A DNA stretch of 64,000 nt from Caldisericum sp. (GTDB taxonomy: Bacteria > Caldisericota > Caldisericia > Caldisericales > Caldisericaceae): assembly GCA_022759145.1 (NCBI GenBank), contig JAEMPV010000016.1, forward strand, positions 1,864-65,863. Reading direction: 5' to 3'. The position numbers and the translations under genes are program-made. The notes beneath the pieces are model-generated. The model was given only the letters and a program-made list of their open reading frames with translations. It did not search any database and was not told the DNA's origin. This document shows positions 1 through 8,219 of this stretch, in pieces. How positions within the stretch are numbered: position 1 is the stretch's first letter; the number at the start of each line of letters is the position of its first letter.

Positions 1-2058
1 AATGACTTCCTCTTCCGAGCCTTGAAAATTATGAATCACGCCAACCCTAACTCTGTTCTCGATACCCTTGTCTTTTGCTATCCTTAAGATCAAATTTGCC
101 TGGTGTCTATATGGTGTAACAATGCCAACTCTTTGGTTATTATCAAGTGATGGAAGAATACTTTCAGCTAAATTTACACACAAAAGAGCGTTATAAAGAT
201 TAAATCTTCCACCGGAAAATGCCTGGCTTGCCCAGGGATTTGCAGAAGATGTGTCAACAAGAATAACGGGCTTATTACCTGAAATTTTATCCTCAACTTC
301 TTTATAATCAGTTTTTCTGTCGTTTATAACTTCCTGGTAAATAAATTTGTTTGATATTTTAGATATAGATGGATGCATCCTGTATTGCGTCTTCAATAGC
401 TTTATTCTATTATCATAAAGCACTCTTTTAACATCATTTATTCCAAGGGTATCAAAAATACTTTTTACTAACCATTTATGGGCAAATTCATTTTTTGAAA
501 CCGAAATAGGAGGAAGTTGCATAAAATCACCGACTATTGTAATAGCTGTTGAGGCTTTCGATGCAGCCCAAAATAACATTGGCTGGGGTGCCATACTAAC
601 TTCATCTACAACTAACACATCAAAGGATAAAGTTTCAAAAACCTTTGCAATATAAGTCATAGTAAGCGTTGTGCCAACTACTAACGCTTCTTCTAAAATT
701 CCTAATTGCATCTTGTCAAGTGCTTTTTGAATATCGGAAATCTTGGACTTGAGCGCTTCTATTTTACTCTTCAGATTCTCCATATACGAATCTATCTCCC
801 GTATACTGACACTGAGATTTTTTAACGAATCTTCCAGATATTTTTGAGATTCGCCCTTTTTTATCTGTAAAGTCGAGAGTTCTGCCTTTAGACTTACAAT
901 GCTATTCTCTAATTCTCTTTCTTGCTGCCTTTTTGACATTATTTCTTCCTCTAACTTCTCTAATCTTGCTTTTATAACTTCAGGATTTAGCCCCAAAAAC
1001 AATCTCTTTAGTGCGTTGCTTTCATTGGCTTTCAAAAGCCTATTTTGGAGTTCTGCTTTTACTTCCAACAACTTTTCGATCTGCTCATTTAAATATGACA
1101 GAATTTGAGTCTTTTCATTTAAAATCTTCTCAGTTGCATTTATCTTGTAATCAATATTTTGTATGAAATTGTATAGTTTTTTTGCCTCTTGAGCCTTTTC
1201 GAGTTTTGTATTCAGAGTTGTAAGTTCCCCTGTTAGTCTACTTTTCTCACTCAGTAAATTTTCGGATTTCTTTTTAAAAATTTCATCAAATCTAATTAAG
1301 TCTAAATTTTCTTCTTTAATTTTCTGTAAATATTCTGGCTTTATATTACCAAATCTTACCAATTTGCCTTCTTCGTAAATAGAAGACTTTCTAAATTTTT
1401 CACCGATTCTTAGCATTGCTTCATCAACTGCGTTATTAGAATGCGATACCAAAAGAACTCTTCTTCCAAGTTTAATGTGTCCTTCAATGAGTTTTACTAT
1501 CGTTTTAGTCTTTCCTGTCCCTGGAGGTCCCCAAATAATGCAAAAAGAGTTAAGAAGGGAAGCTTTTACAGCTTCCTTCTGTGACTCATCTAACTCATTA
1601 CCAATAAAAAAATTATCATTTTCAAGCAAATAAATATTTGAGTGTATAGGACTTGCTTCACCGGAAAATAATTTTAAACTTGAAGTAAACTTCTTTGAAT
1701 CATCTGCACTCTCTTCAAACTTTCTTTTAAGTTCTTCAAGCAAATACCATGTATTTATTTTAAGTTTAGCAGAGGGTATTTTATTCCCTAAATTCTCATC
1801 CAAGGAAAGAACAACATTTTGACCTTCTATCGTAACAATATAACATCTATAATTTTTACCATTAACTTCAATTTCTGCTGGAGTATCATCCATAGTTGAA
1901 AAAACATTATCGACAACAAATTGATAAATATAGGAATTGCTAGACTCTTGAACAATTATCCCATCAAAAACGGAAATTGTTCTTCCACTATGACCTTCTT
2001 TTAGCTCTTTAATTTCAGCGTCTAATGCTAATACTATTTCCTTAATTGTAGGATGCAT
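1..2058 (-). CDS. SF1 (UPF1/IGHMBP2-like) DNA/RNA helicase with coiled-coil insertion, C-terminus off the window
   Basis: Translating the minus strand from the ATG at 2058 gives 686 uninterrupted codons to the window edge, so the gene is partial at its 3' end. Visible superfamily 1 motifs, in order: a Q-motif-like stretch (DESQKEAV, about residue 160), Walker A GPPGTGKT (about 176-183), Walker B VVDEVSMAPQP (about 480), motif III GDFMQLPP (about 507), KTQYRMHPS (about 552), TPYRHQ (about 644) and the start of motif VI, HNFQGSEEEV, at the edge. About 270 residues between Walker A and Walker B are Lys/Glu/Leu-rich and look like a long coiled coil, as in some UPF1/IGHMBP2-type helicases. The family unwinds nucleic acid with ATP; the substrate cannot be told from sequence. 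Start chosen as the first ATG of the frame; no strong ribosome-binding site precedes it. Confidence 0.88.
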   Translation of the reverse strand, partial: MHPTIKEIVLALDAEIKELKEGHSGRTISVFDGIIVQESSNSYIYQFVVDNVFSTMDDTPAEIEVNGKNYRCYIVTIEGQNVVLSLDENLGNKIPSAKLKINTWYLLEELKRKFEESADDSKKFTSSLKLFSGEASPIHSNIYLLENDNFFIGNELDESQKEAVKASLLNSFCIIWGPPGTGKTKTIVKLIEGHIKLGRRVLLVSHSNNAVDEAMLRIGEKFRKSSIYEEGKLVRFGNIKPEYLQKIKEENLDLIRFDEIFKKKSENLLSEKSRLTGELTTLNTKLEKAQEAKKLYNFIQNIDYKINATEKILNEKTQILSYLNEQIEKLLEVKAELQNRLLKANESNALKRLFLGLNPEVIKARLEKLEEEIMSKRQQERELENSIVSLKAELSTLQIKKGESQKYLEDSLKNLSVSIREIDSYMENLKSKIEALKSKISDIQKALDKMQLGILEEALVVGTTLTMTYIAKVFETLSFDVLVVDEVSMAPQPMLFWAASKASTAITIVGDFMQLPPISVSKNEFAHKWLVKSIFDTLGINDVKRVLYDNRIKLLKTQYRMHPSISKISNKFIYQEVINDRKTDYKEVEDKISGNKPVILVDTSSANPWASQAFSGGRFNLYNALLCVNLAESILPSLDNNQRVGIVTPYRHQANLILRIAKDKGIENRVRVGVIHNFQGSEEEVI

Positions 2059-2089
2059 TTTCAAATTCCCAATTCATTTAAACTAATAC

Positions 2090-2118
2090 ATTTTAATCTT
2101 TAATTAGTTTTTCTGCAA
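2090..2118 (-). promoter_or_regulatory. Candidate promoter of the helicase gene
   Basis: On the minus strand TTGCAG (2113-2118) and TAAAAT (2090-2095) are separated by 17 bases and lie about 30 bases before the helicase ATG. Matches are moderate, so this is tentative. Confidence 0.4.
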
Positions 2119-2393
2119 ATTTTTTAATTCATATAAAACATAAATCACGCTAAATACTAAAACATAAAAATTATTTAAACCTCTTCGATTTGCCTATATT
2201 GTTTCTCAATTCTTCAAGAATCTAATCCTTTCCAATTCTCGTTTTTTAAAGTATCTTTAATTGTTGAGAAAGTTAGCCTTTTTTCGATGTACATAAAAGG
2301 CTTTTGTGTTCAGTGTAGAGGACAAAGATAAATTATTTTTTATATTAGCTTGTATCTTTCCTTATTAAGAAAATAAAGCATTGTAAGATTAAA
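2119..2393. other. Non-coding spacer, nothing recognised
   Basis: AT-rich sequence between the helicase promoter and the end of the DUF2726 gene. I see no open frame of useful length on either strand, no tRNA and no clear repeat. Confidence 0.5.
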
Positions 2394-2414
2394 GGGCAGG
2401 ACTATAGCCTACCC
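2394..2414 (-). terminator. Possible terminator of the DUF2726 gene
   Basis: Inverted repeat GGGTAGG / CCTGCCC (one G-T pair, seven-base loop) lying 11 bases after the stop codon on the minus strand. The T tract after it is poor, so termination strength is uncertain. Confidence 0.4.
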
Positions 2415-2425
2415 GAATTTCAAAC

Positions 2426-2914
2426 CTAGATTCTTGGATTTGTTTGTATAATTTCTTCTCTTATCTTATCTGTATCAGGCACATTCTTGACATTCCATCT
2501 TATAATACGAATACCTGCTGACTGAAGTGCTTTATTCTTTTTGTCATCAGCTTCTTGCCTTCGCTCACTATTGTGGGAAGAATCGTCAAGTTCAATTGCT
2601 GCTACAATACTGAAATCCTTTTTACACACAAGAAAATCAATGGTCATTCTGTTAATTTTATTAAGCCATTCCATATAATTGGCACCTTCTTTTACACCGA
2701 GAAATCTTGACAATGAAACTTGGGAAAGAATCACATATTCAGGAAGTGCTTTTTCAAGTTTGTAATACAATGATTGCTCTACAGGCGTTAAAGGTTTCTT
2801 TGCATAAAAAGGAAAAGCAGCAATCTCCTCTTTCTCTCCTTTTGAAGATGAAAGAAACCTCAGAACAAAAATGATTGCCACTAAAATGATAAGCACTAAA
2901 AATAATGTAGTCAT
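2426..2914 (-). CDS. Membrane-anchored DUF2726 domain protein (nuclease-like fold)
   Basis: 162 residues. Residues 3-22 form one N-terminal hydrophobic helix (TTLFLVLIILVAIIFVLRF), so the protein is probably tethered to the membrane with the rest in the cytoplasm. Residues from about 40 to the end match the DUF2726 pattern: LTPVEQSLYYKLEKAL, then IDFLVCKKDFSIVAAIELDDSSH, then KNKALQSAGIRIIRWNVK. DUF2726 is usually regarded as a relative of restriction-endonuclease-like folds; the Asp and Glu-Leu-Asp around residues 93-110 are plausible acidic positions, but activity is inference. The start at 2914 has GGAGG eight bases upstream. The gene stands alone between its own promoter and a weak terminator. 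Confidence 0.8.
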   Translation of the reverse strand: MTTLFLVLIILVAIIFVLRFLSSSKGEKEEIAAFPFYAKKPLTPVEQSLYYKLEKALPEYVILSQVSLSRFLGVKEGANYMEWLNKINRMTIDFLVCKKDFSIVAAIELDDSSHNSERRQEADDKKNKALQSAGIRIIRWNVKNVPDTDKIREEIIQTNPRI

Positions 2915-3011
2915 GCTATTACCTCCGTGCAGTATTTGTTGTTAATGTATTGTTCCCTAAATCGTGTGACTACACACTCTTTCATCTTTACTTGCACCTC
3001 TTAGATTTTTG

Positions 3012-3039
3012 TTTGTATCAAAATTAAAGATTTTGTCAA
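3012..3039 (-). promoter_or_regulatory. Candidate promoter of the DUF2726 gene
   Basis: Minus-strand TTGACA (3034-3039), 16-base spacer, TACAAA (3012-3017). It implies an untranslated leader of about 90 bases before the ATG at 2914. Confidence 0.5.
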
Positions 3040-3199
3040 GAAGCAAATTGCTGCCCTCCTTGTAGTGCTTTCGAGTTCTTATAGAAAAAAGTCTGTGCAA
3101 ATCCTCATATAGAACAAGATATTATACCTTAAAAAGAGGAGTCACCAAATTATGGGATTAGCACATAAAGATATGACTTAAAAAAGGTTTTATATCGGA

Positions 3200-3275
3200 T
3201 GGTGCCGAGGGACGGAATTGAACCGCCGACACGTGGATTTTCAGTCCACTGCTCTACCGACTGAGCTACCTCGGC
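3200..3275 (-). tRNA. tRNA-Phe (GAA)
   Basis: Reading the minus strand, a seven-pair acceptor stem (GCCGAGG/CCTCGGC), D arm, anticodon loop CTGAAAA with anticodon GAA, and T arm with TTCAATT fold as a complete cloverleaf. The terminal CCA is encoded (3200-3202). Last gene of a three-tRNA run downstream of secG; a T-rich stretch follows. Confidence 0.95.
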
Positions 3276-3278
3276 ACA

Positions 3279-3353
3279 TGGTGGGCGAAAGAGGATTCGA
3301 ACCTCTAACTTCTTGCGTGTAAGGCAAGCGTTCTACCGTTGAACTATCCGCCC
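3279..3353 (-). tRNA. tRNA-Val (TAC)
   Basis: Minus-strand cloverleaf with acceptor GGGCGGA/TTCGCCC, anticodon stem CTTGC/GCAAG, loop CTTACAC and anticodon TAC. CCA is encoded (3279-3281). Only three bases separate it from tRNA-Phe. Confidence 0.95.
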
Positions 3354-3356
3354 ACA

Positions 3357-3441
3357 TGGTGCTGGGAGTGGGAGTCGAACCCACACGGGAGTGCCCACAC
3401 GCCCCTCAAACGTGCGCGTCTGCCAATTCCGCCATCCCAGC
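3357..3441 (-). tRNA. tRNA-Leu (GAG)
   Basis: Long-variable-arm class II tRNA on the minus strand: acceptor GCTGGGA/TCCCAGC, anticodon stem CACGT/GCGTG with loop TTGAGGG (anticodon GAG). CCA is encoded. It begins ten bases after the secG stop codon, so it is probably cut from the secG transcript; secG followed by a Leu(GAG) tRNA also occurs in Escherichia coli (secG-leuU). Confidence 0.95.
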
Positions 3442-3451
3442 ACTTAAAAGC

Positions 3452-3685
3452 CTAAAAGACTTTAAATACGTTTAAAAATATTGTAGTAAGGACGAATAGT
3501 ATACCAAATACGGTAGCCAAACGCTCTAACAAAATATCTTTTGCAGTCCTATTGTGGAAGACTGTTGCGCCACCAGAAATAGCACCTAAGCCAGCACCTT
3601 TCGGATCCATCAACAAAATCGATAAAATGGTGCCAACTGCAAAAATCAAGTCCAATACTATCAATACAATCGCAAATGTACTCAT
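3452..3685 (-). CDS. secG: Preprotein translocase subunit SecG
   Basis: 77 residues, the usual size for SecG, with two hydrophobic helices (about 3-25 and 55-75) joined by the conserved loop containing DPKGAGLGAISGGATVF. SecG sits beside SecYE in the inner membrane and assists SecA-driven export. The start at 3685 is preceded by an AAGG-type ribosome-binding site. Three tRNA genes follow immediately on the same strand, and no terminator separates them from secG. Confidence 0.95.
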   Translation of the reverse strand: MSTFAIVLIVLDLIFAVGTILSILLMDPKGAGLGAISGGATVFHNRTAKDILLERLATVFGILFVLTTIFLNVFKVF

Positions 3686-3708
3686 ATCCTTTACCTTCTT
3701 CCATATGT

Positions 3709-3736
3709 ATTATATAGATTTGAGAATAAATTTCAA
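3709..3736 (-). promoter_or_regulatory. Promoter of secG and the tRNA run
   Basis: Minus-strand TTGAAA (3731-3736), 16-base spacer, TATAAT (3709-3714), about 23 bases before the secG ATG. Confidence 0.65.
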
Positions 3737-3769
3737 GTAGTTTTACGAAAAATTATATAAAAACTCTAT

Positions 3770-3804
3770 AAAAACAAAAAAGCCTGCCCAAAAAAAGGCA
3801 GGCT
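3770..3804 (-). terminator. Intrinsic terminator of gap-pgk
   Basis: Perfect eight-pair stem AGCCTGCC/GGCAGGCT (3781-3788 with 3797-3804), A-rich eight-base loop, followed on the minus strand by a T-rich tract. It lies 18 bases after the pgk stop codon. Confidence 0.9.
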
Positions 3805-3822
3805 CTTAAAAAACTTCAATAT

Positions 3823-5013
3823 TTATTCCTTATTGTCTAATGCGTCAACCGCTGGAAGAACTTTTCCTTCGAGGAATTCAAGGAAAGCACCGCCACCAGT
3901 TGAAAGGTGTGTAATTTTGTCCTGAAGATTGAATTTTCTGAATGCTGCAACTGTTTCACCACCACCTGCAACCGTTGTAACACCTGAAAGACTTCCAATA
4001 AATTTTGCAATCTCAAAAGTGCCTTGTGCAAATTTCTCAATTTCGAATACGCCGAGAGGTCCATTCCATACAATTGTTTTTGCCTTAGATAATTCGTTTT
4101 CAAACAGCTTTACCGTCTTTGGTCCGATATCTACGCCAACAAGGTCGCTTTTCATATCCTCAATATCAAAAATCCCTGCATAGCCCTCTTCTTTTACATC
4201 AGTTGCGGCAACAATATCGACAGGCAAGACAATTTTTACCCCTTTCGCCTTCGCTTCTTCTAAAAGACTTTTTGCAACATCGAGTTTATCATCTTCGCAA
4301 AGCGATCTTCCGATATTATAGCCCTGTGCCTTAAGGAATGTGAAGCACATACCACCGCCTATGAGGAGTTCATCGACCTTACCGAGAAGGTTCCTTATAA
4401 GACCAATCTTATCCGATACCTTTGCTCCCCCTAAAACTGCAATGTAAGGGTGTTCTGGGGATTCAAGTAGGTTCGAAAGAATTGTAATCTCCTTTTCCAT
4501 AAGAAGCCCTGCAACCGATGGAAGATACTGCGTAATTCCAACTGTAGAGGCTGCAACTCTATGCGCTGTTGCAAATGCATCATTTACAAAAATATCACCA
4601 AGGCTTGCAAGTGCTTTTGCAAATTCGGGATCATTGTCCTCTTCGCCTTTATAGAAACGCAAGTTCTCAAGGAGAACAACTTCGCCTTCTTTAAGAGTCT
4701 CGTCGATAAATTTCTTGACGCTATCGCCGATGCAATCATCAAGTTTATAAACCTTAAATCCTCCAAGTTCCTCAAGGGCTTTTGCAACAGGGTCCATTTT
4801 GAGGGATTCGTCTTTGCCCTTTGGACGCCCAAGGTGGCTCATTAAGATAACCTTTGCGTTTCTTTCTCTCAGGTAATTGATTGTAGGAAGGGCACTTAAA
4901 ATCCTAAAATCATCCAAAACTTTTCCGTCTTTAGTAATCTGGACATTAAAATCAACCCTTACAAGGACCCTTTTACCAACAACATCAACATCCCTCAAGG
5001 TTTTTTTATTCAT
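3823..5013 (-). CDS. pgk: Phosphoglycerate kinase
   Basis: 396 residues, the normal length for bacterial Pgk. It transfers phosphate from 1,3-bisphosphoglycerate to ADP in glycolysis and runs backwards in gluconeogenesis. Seen: substrate motif VRVDFNVQ (about 18-25), [10 protein letters not shown] (about 58), the hinge-side [10 protein letters not shown] (about 195), NGPLGVFE (about 317) and the nucleotide loop [14 protein letters not shown] near the end. The start at 5013 has GGGAGG upstream. It follows gap by 17 bases and shares the promoter upstream of gap; a strong terminator closes the pair. The genes catalyse consecutive steps. Confidence 0.98.
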   Translation of the reverse strand: MNKKTLRDVDVVGKRVLVRVDFNVQITKDGKVLDDFRILSALPTINYLRERNAKVILMSHLGRPKGKDESLKMDPVAKALEELGGFKVYKLDDCIGDSVKKFIDETLKEGEVVLLENLRFYKGEEDNDPEFAKALASLGDIFVNDAFATAHRVAASTVGITQYLPSVAGLLMEKEITILSNLLESPEHPYIAVLGGAKVSDKIGLIRNLLGKVDELLIGGGMCFTFLKAQGYNIGRSLCEDDKLDVAKSLLEEAKAKGVKIVLPVDIVAATDVKEEGYAGIFDIEDMKSDLVGVDIGPKTVKLFENELSKAKTIVWNGPLGVFEIEKFAQGTFEIAKFIGSLSGVTTVAGGGETVAAFRKFNLQDKITHLSTGGGAFLEFLEGKVLPAVDALDNKE

Positions 5014-5030
5014 CTATGCCTCCCTTATAA

Positions 5031-6041
5031 TTAATAACCTGCCTTTTGGACTACAAGTTTAGTGAGATCTGCAACTCTACAGGAATATCCCCACTCGTTA
5101 TCATACCAGCTTACAACATTCAAAAGATTCCCATCAACTACCATTGTTGAGAGTGCATCAACAACGCCTGAGTATGTAATGCCTTTAAAATCGGAGGACA
5201 CTAACGGCTCTTCAGTATATCCAAGGATACCTTTCATATAGGTTTCGGATGCTTCCTTAAGATAACCGTTAACTTCTTCTGCTGTTGCATTTCTCTTTAA
5301 TACCGCGTTAAATACTGAAATTGAAACTGTTGGGGTTGGCACTCTCAAGGCAAAACCATGTAGCTTTCCTTTAAGTTCTGGAATTGTTAGTGCAACTGCT
5401 TTAGCTGCACCAGTTGTTGTAGGAATAATGTTGGTTGCAGCAGACCTTGCCCTTCTCGGATCCTTGTGGGGCGAGTCAAGAAGCCTCTGGTCCTGTGTGT
5501 ATGAGTGTGTTGTTGTGAGGAACCCCTTTTCGATACCAATCTTATCATGGATTACTTTAATAACTGGTGCAATGCTATTTGTTGTGCATGATGCATTTGA
5601 AATAATTACATGTTTTTCCATATCAAGAAGGTTCTCATTTACACCAAGAACAACGGTAATGTCTTCTCCTTCTGCTGGGGCTGTAATAATTACCTTCTTT
5701 GCACCAGCCTGGATGTGAAGCATTGCTTTGTCTCTTTTTGTGAATGCACCTGATGATTCGATTACAATGTCAACTCCAAGATCTTTCCATGGGAGATTTG
5801 TAGGGTCTTTCTCTGCAAACATCTTTGTCCTTCTGCCATCGACAACTAATTCGTTTCCTTCAAGTTTAATGTCCCTTTGCCAGATGCCGTAATTTGAGTC
5901 ATACTTTGCAAGGAATGCAAGTTGATCTGGCGGGAATAAGTCGTTAATTGCAACAATTTCGATTTCTGGATAGACTTCTGTAAGTCTCTTAAAAACCTGT
6001 CTTCCAACTCTACCAAAACCGTTAATTGCTACTTTTGCCAT
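5031..6041 (-). CDS. gap: Glyceraldehyde-3-phosphate dehydrogenase, type I
   Basis: 336 residues. It oxidises glyceraldehyde 3-phosphate to 1,3-bisphosphoglycerate with NAD. Seen: Rossmann motif INGFGRVGRQ (6-15), Asp34 after the second strand (AIND, consistent with NAD preference), active-site SNASCTTNS with Cys152, and the catalytic His in TTTHSYTQDQ (about 179). The start is preceded by CAGGAGG. First gene of a two-gene operon with pgk, driven by a recognisable promoter at 6085-6112 and ended by the terminator after pgk. Confidence 0.98.
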   Translation of the reverse strand: MAKVAINGFGRVGRQVFKRLTEVYPEIEIVAINDLFPPDQLAFLAKYDSNYGIWQRDIKLEGNELVVDGRRTKMFAEKDPTNLPWKDLGVDIVIESSGAFTKRDKAMLHIQAGAKKVIITAPAEGEDITVVLGVNENLLDMEKHVIISNASCTTNSIAPVIKVIHDKIGIEKGFLTTTHSYTQDQRLLDSPHKDPRRARSAATNIIPTTTGAAKAVALTIPELKGKLHGFALRVPTPTVSISVFNAVLKRNATAEEVNGYLKEASETYMKGILGYTEEPLVSSDFKGITYSGVVDALSTMVVDGNLLNVVSWYDNEWGYSCRVADLTKLVVQKAGY

Positions 6042-6084
6042 ATTTACCTCCTGTATATTTTTACTAAATTTATAAACTATGTTA

Positions 6085-6112
6085 ATTTTAGCAAAATACT
6101 AATTTATGTCAA
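6085..6112 (-). promoter_or_regulatory. Promoter of gap-pgk
   Basis: Minus-strand TTGACA (6107-6112), 16-base spacer ending TTTTGC, TAAAAT (6085-6090). The TGC before the -10 box gives an extended -10 element. It lies 43 bases upstream of the gap ATG. Confidence 0.65.
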
Positions 6113-6164
6113 TATCAGAAATTACAATATTGTGTAAAAAATAACTAATAAATTGAATACCAAC

Positions 6165-7403
6165 TTAACTAATTTTCCTCTTGGAAGAACTCGGTATATT
6201 AAGTTTTTCCCTGTATTTGGTAATTGTCCTCCTCTTTATATCATAACCCTCTTTATTTAGCATGTCGCATATCTCATCGTCTGTATAAGGATGTCTTTTA
6301 TCTTCGCTATCAACAATTTCCTTAATTAATTTAAGAACTTTTTCTTCGCCAAACTTTTCGTTTTTGTGTTTAAAAAAATACCTCAAAGGGAAAATTCCGC
6401 AAGGAGTAAGGATGTATTTCCCCTGGATAAGACGTGAAAGTGTCGCTCTGTCAAAATTTTCATTTTCAAATTCTTCAAAAGATATTTTCTTTACTTCACT
6501 ATTTCCCTTGAAGAACTCTACATTCTCCATTGCTATCCTTTTTCCGATTTCCTCAAGAAGTCTATCCCTCTCCTCGATTGCGTGGATTGACCACTGAGCT
6601 TTTGCAAGCAAGTTTTCAAGTTCTTCTTTCTCTATTTTATCCTGAAGTTTGTCTATAAGTCTTGCGTAATCCTCAACAAGGCGAATAACCCTTCTTGAAG
6701 ACCTATTCACAAAGGCACTGTAATTTTCCCCGTCATTCTCAACAATAATATCAGGGAATTTTGTAATAAACTTTACACTCTTAAAGTCCTTTCCAGGGCA
6801 TACGTCGAGCGTTAGCAATTTTTCTCTCAGTCCGAAAAGTTCTTCCTTAGATATCTTGTATTTTTTTACAAGCGCTTTATAGTCCTCTTTCATAAGTAAT
6901 TCGAGGTCGTCCTGAATTAACTTTCTATAGGTATTGGGAAGTTCTCCTTCATTTTCAAGTTGGATTACAAAATACTCCTGTATGTTTCTTGAGCCAACAC
7001 CAATGGGGTCAAGGGTTTTGAGAAACTCAAGCGCCTTTTTGAATAGGTTTTTCTTAATGCCAAGTTCCTTTATCAAAGTACTCTCATCCTTAGACAAAAA
7101 ACCGCATTCATCGAGATTATCTACGATTTTATACGCAACTTCTTTAATTTCCTCCTCAACAGGCGACACCTCAATTTGTATCTTTAGAAATGAGTATATG
7201 TCATCTTCTTGATTATCGGGGAAAGTTTCAAACTCTTCGTAAACAATTTCATCTCCTTCGTCAACAAATGGGTTACTCTCAATTAGTTCTTCTATGTACT
7301 TGTTTAATTCAGGATTTGGAAGTTCAAGAATGCGGGACTTCAAAACAAGATATGGAAGAAACTTTTGCCTTAAAACTTGTTTTGCTTTTACTCTATTCTC
7401 CAT
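6165..7403 (-). CDS. rpoN: RNA polymerase sigma-54 factor
   Basis: 412 residues from the ATG at 7403, a little shorter than typical RpoN. The activator-interacting region I is at the N-terminus (ELPNPELNKYIEELIESNPF, about 29-48), followed by the acidic region II, the core-binding domain, a helix-turn-helix region, and the diagnostic RpoN box RRTITKYREKL near residue 395. It directs polymerase to -24/-12 promoters that need an AAA+ activator. A TTG nine bases upstream is in frame, but the ATG is preferred. The start overlaps the end of whiA by 11 bases, as the last gene of rapZ-yvcK-whiA-rpoN. No sigma-54 activator gene lies in the window. Confidence 0.95.
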   Translation of the reverse strand: MENRVKAKQVLRQKFLPYLVLKSRILELPNPELNKYIEELIESNPFVDEGDEIVYEEFETFPDNQEDDIYSFLKIQIEVSPVEEEIKEVAYKIVDNLDECGFLSKDESTLIKELGIKKNLFKKALEFLKTLDPIGVGSRNIQEYFVIQLENEGELPNTYRKLIQDDLELLMKEDYKALVKKYKISKEELFGLREKLLTLDVCPGKDFKSVKFITKFPDIIVENDGENYSAFVNRSSRRVIRLVEDYARLIDKLQDKIEKEELENLLAKAQWSIHAIEERDRLLEEIGKRIAMENVEFFKGNSEVKKISFEEFENENFDRATLSRLIQGKYILTPCGIFPLRYFFKHKNEKFGEEKVLKLIKEIVDSEDKRHPYTDDEICDMLNKEGYDIKRRTITKYREKLNIPSSSKRKIS

Positions 7404-8217
7404 AGGATTCAATCTTCTTTAACCTGTAATATATTTCTTGCTTTGAAAATCTTCCTTTAGATTTTTCTGAAAGTTCCCTGAGTGACGAAAGAGGGTTGTT
7501 AAGCCTTAAAAGGGCAACTTCCTTAAGTTCAGAATCAAGTTTTTCGAACTCTCCTTTCTCAATAATCGATTTTATCGCTTTTATCTCTTTCGATGCAGAG
7601 TTTGTAAGCCTTTTCAGGTTTGCAAACTCGAAATTAGCAAGACGATTCACTTCATTTGATACCGATTTTTCAATAGCATCATTCTCCAATTCTGTATAAA
7701 TTCCAAAAGCCTTCACGGTGTAAAGAAAATCCTTTATGTTCTCACGCCCTTTAATGAAAATTCTTCCTTCTCTTACAGAGTGTTTGATTCTAAAATGGTT
7801 AAGGATTGAAGAAACAAGGTCCCTTTCGCTTTCCTTTTCAAATCTGAACTCAAGATGATACGAAGGTGGACTCGAAATAATGCCACAGCCAAGATAAACA
7901 CCTCTCAAGAAAGCCTTTTTCTCATTTACCAACGCTTTTTTAACTAACGAAAAAATGTTTTCGAAATTGAAATCCAGATCAAACCCCGTCAAAAACAACT
8001 CGTGAATTCCCCTTTCGGAAGAGAGGATATCTTTCTCCCTTTTTATTTTAAGTTCATTAAAAAGAGTTAGGATCTTTCTTATCACGAATAATTCACGAGA
8101 GGAGAACTTAAGCATCTTCTCATTTGAATAAATGACTTTAGCGTTTCCAACAATAAATCCATAAAGTTCAAAAAGAGGCTCTTCGTTTATGCTTGCAAGT
8201 TCTCTTTTAAGACGTAT
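7393..8217 (-). CDS. whiA: WhiA-family DNA-binding protein; start codon unclear
   Basis: WhiA joins a degenerate LAGLIDADG-like N-terminal domain to a C-terminal helix-turn-helix. Seen: FLRGVYLGCG in the N-terminal part, NRLANFEFANLKR in the linker, and the C-terminal LKEVALLRLNNPLSSLRELSEKS helix-turn-helix. The first ATG (8115) would give only 240 residues. The frame stays open upstream and encodes RLKRELASI, then FELYGFIVG, matching the family's N-terminus, but offers no ATG, GTG or TTG. I place the start provisionally at an ATA at 8217, just after the yvcK stop, giving 274 residues. It overlaps rpoN by 11 bases. Order yvcJ(rapZ)-yvcK-whiA is conserved in many Gram-positive and thermophilic bacteria. 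Confidence 0.88.
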   Translation of the reverse strand: MRLKRELASINEEPLFELYGFIVGNAKVIYSNEKMLKFSSRELFVIRKILTLFNELKIKREKDILSSERGIHELFLTGFDLDFNFENIFSLVKKALVNEKKAFLRGVYLGCGIISSPPSYHLEFRFEKESERDLVSSILNHFRIKHSVREGRIFIKGRENIKDFLYTVKAFGIYTELENDAIEKSVSNEVNRLANFEFANLKRLTNSASKEIKAIKSIIEKGEFEKLDSELKEVALLRLNNPLSSLRELSEKSKGRFSKQEIYYRLKKIESYGE

Positions 8218-8219
8218 GT

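Noticed and set aside
899-1108. Short plus-strand frame
   Set aside because: Lies entirely antisense to the well-supported SF1 helicase.
1-2058. The left 2 kb as non-coding sequence
   Set aside because: No complete frame closes here, but the minus strand is open throughout with all helicase motifs; the gene simply runs off the edge.
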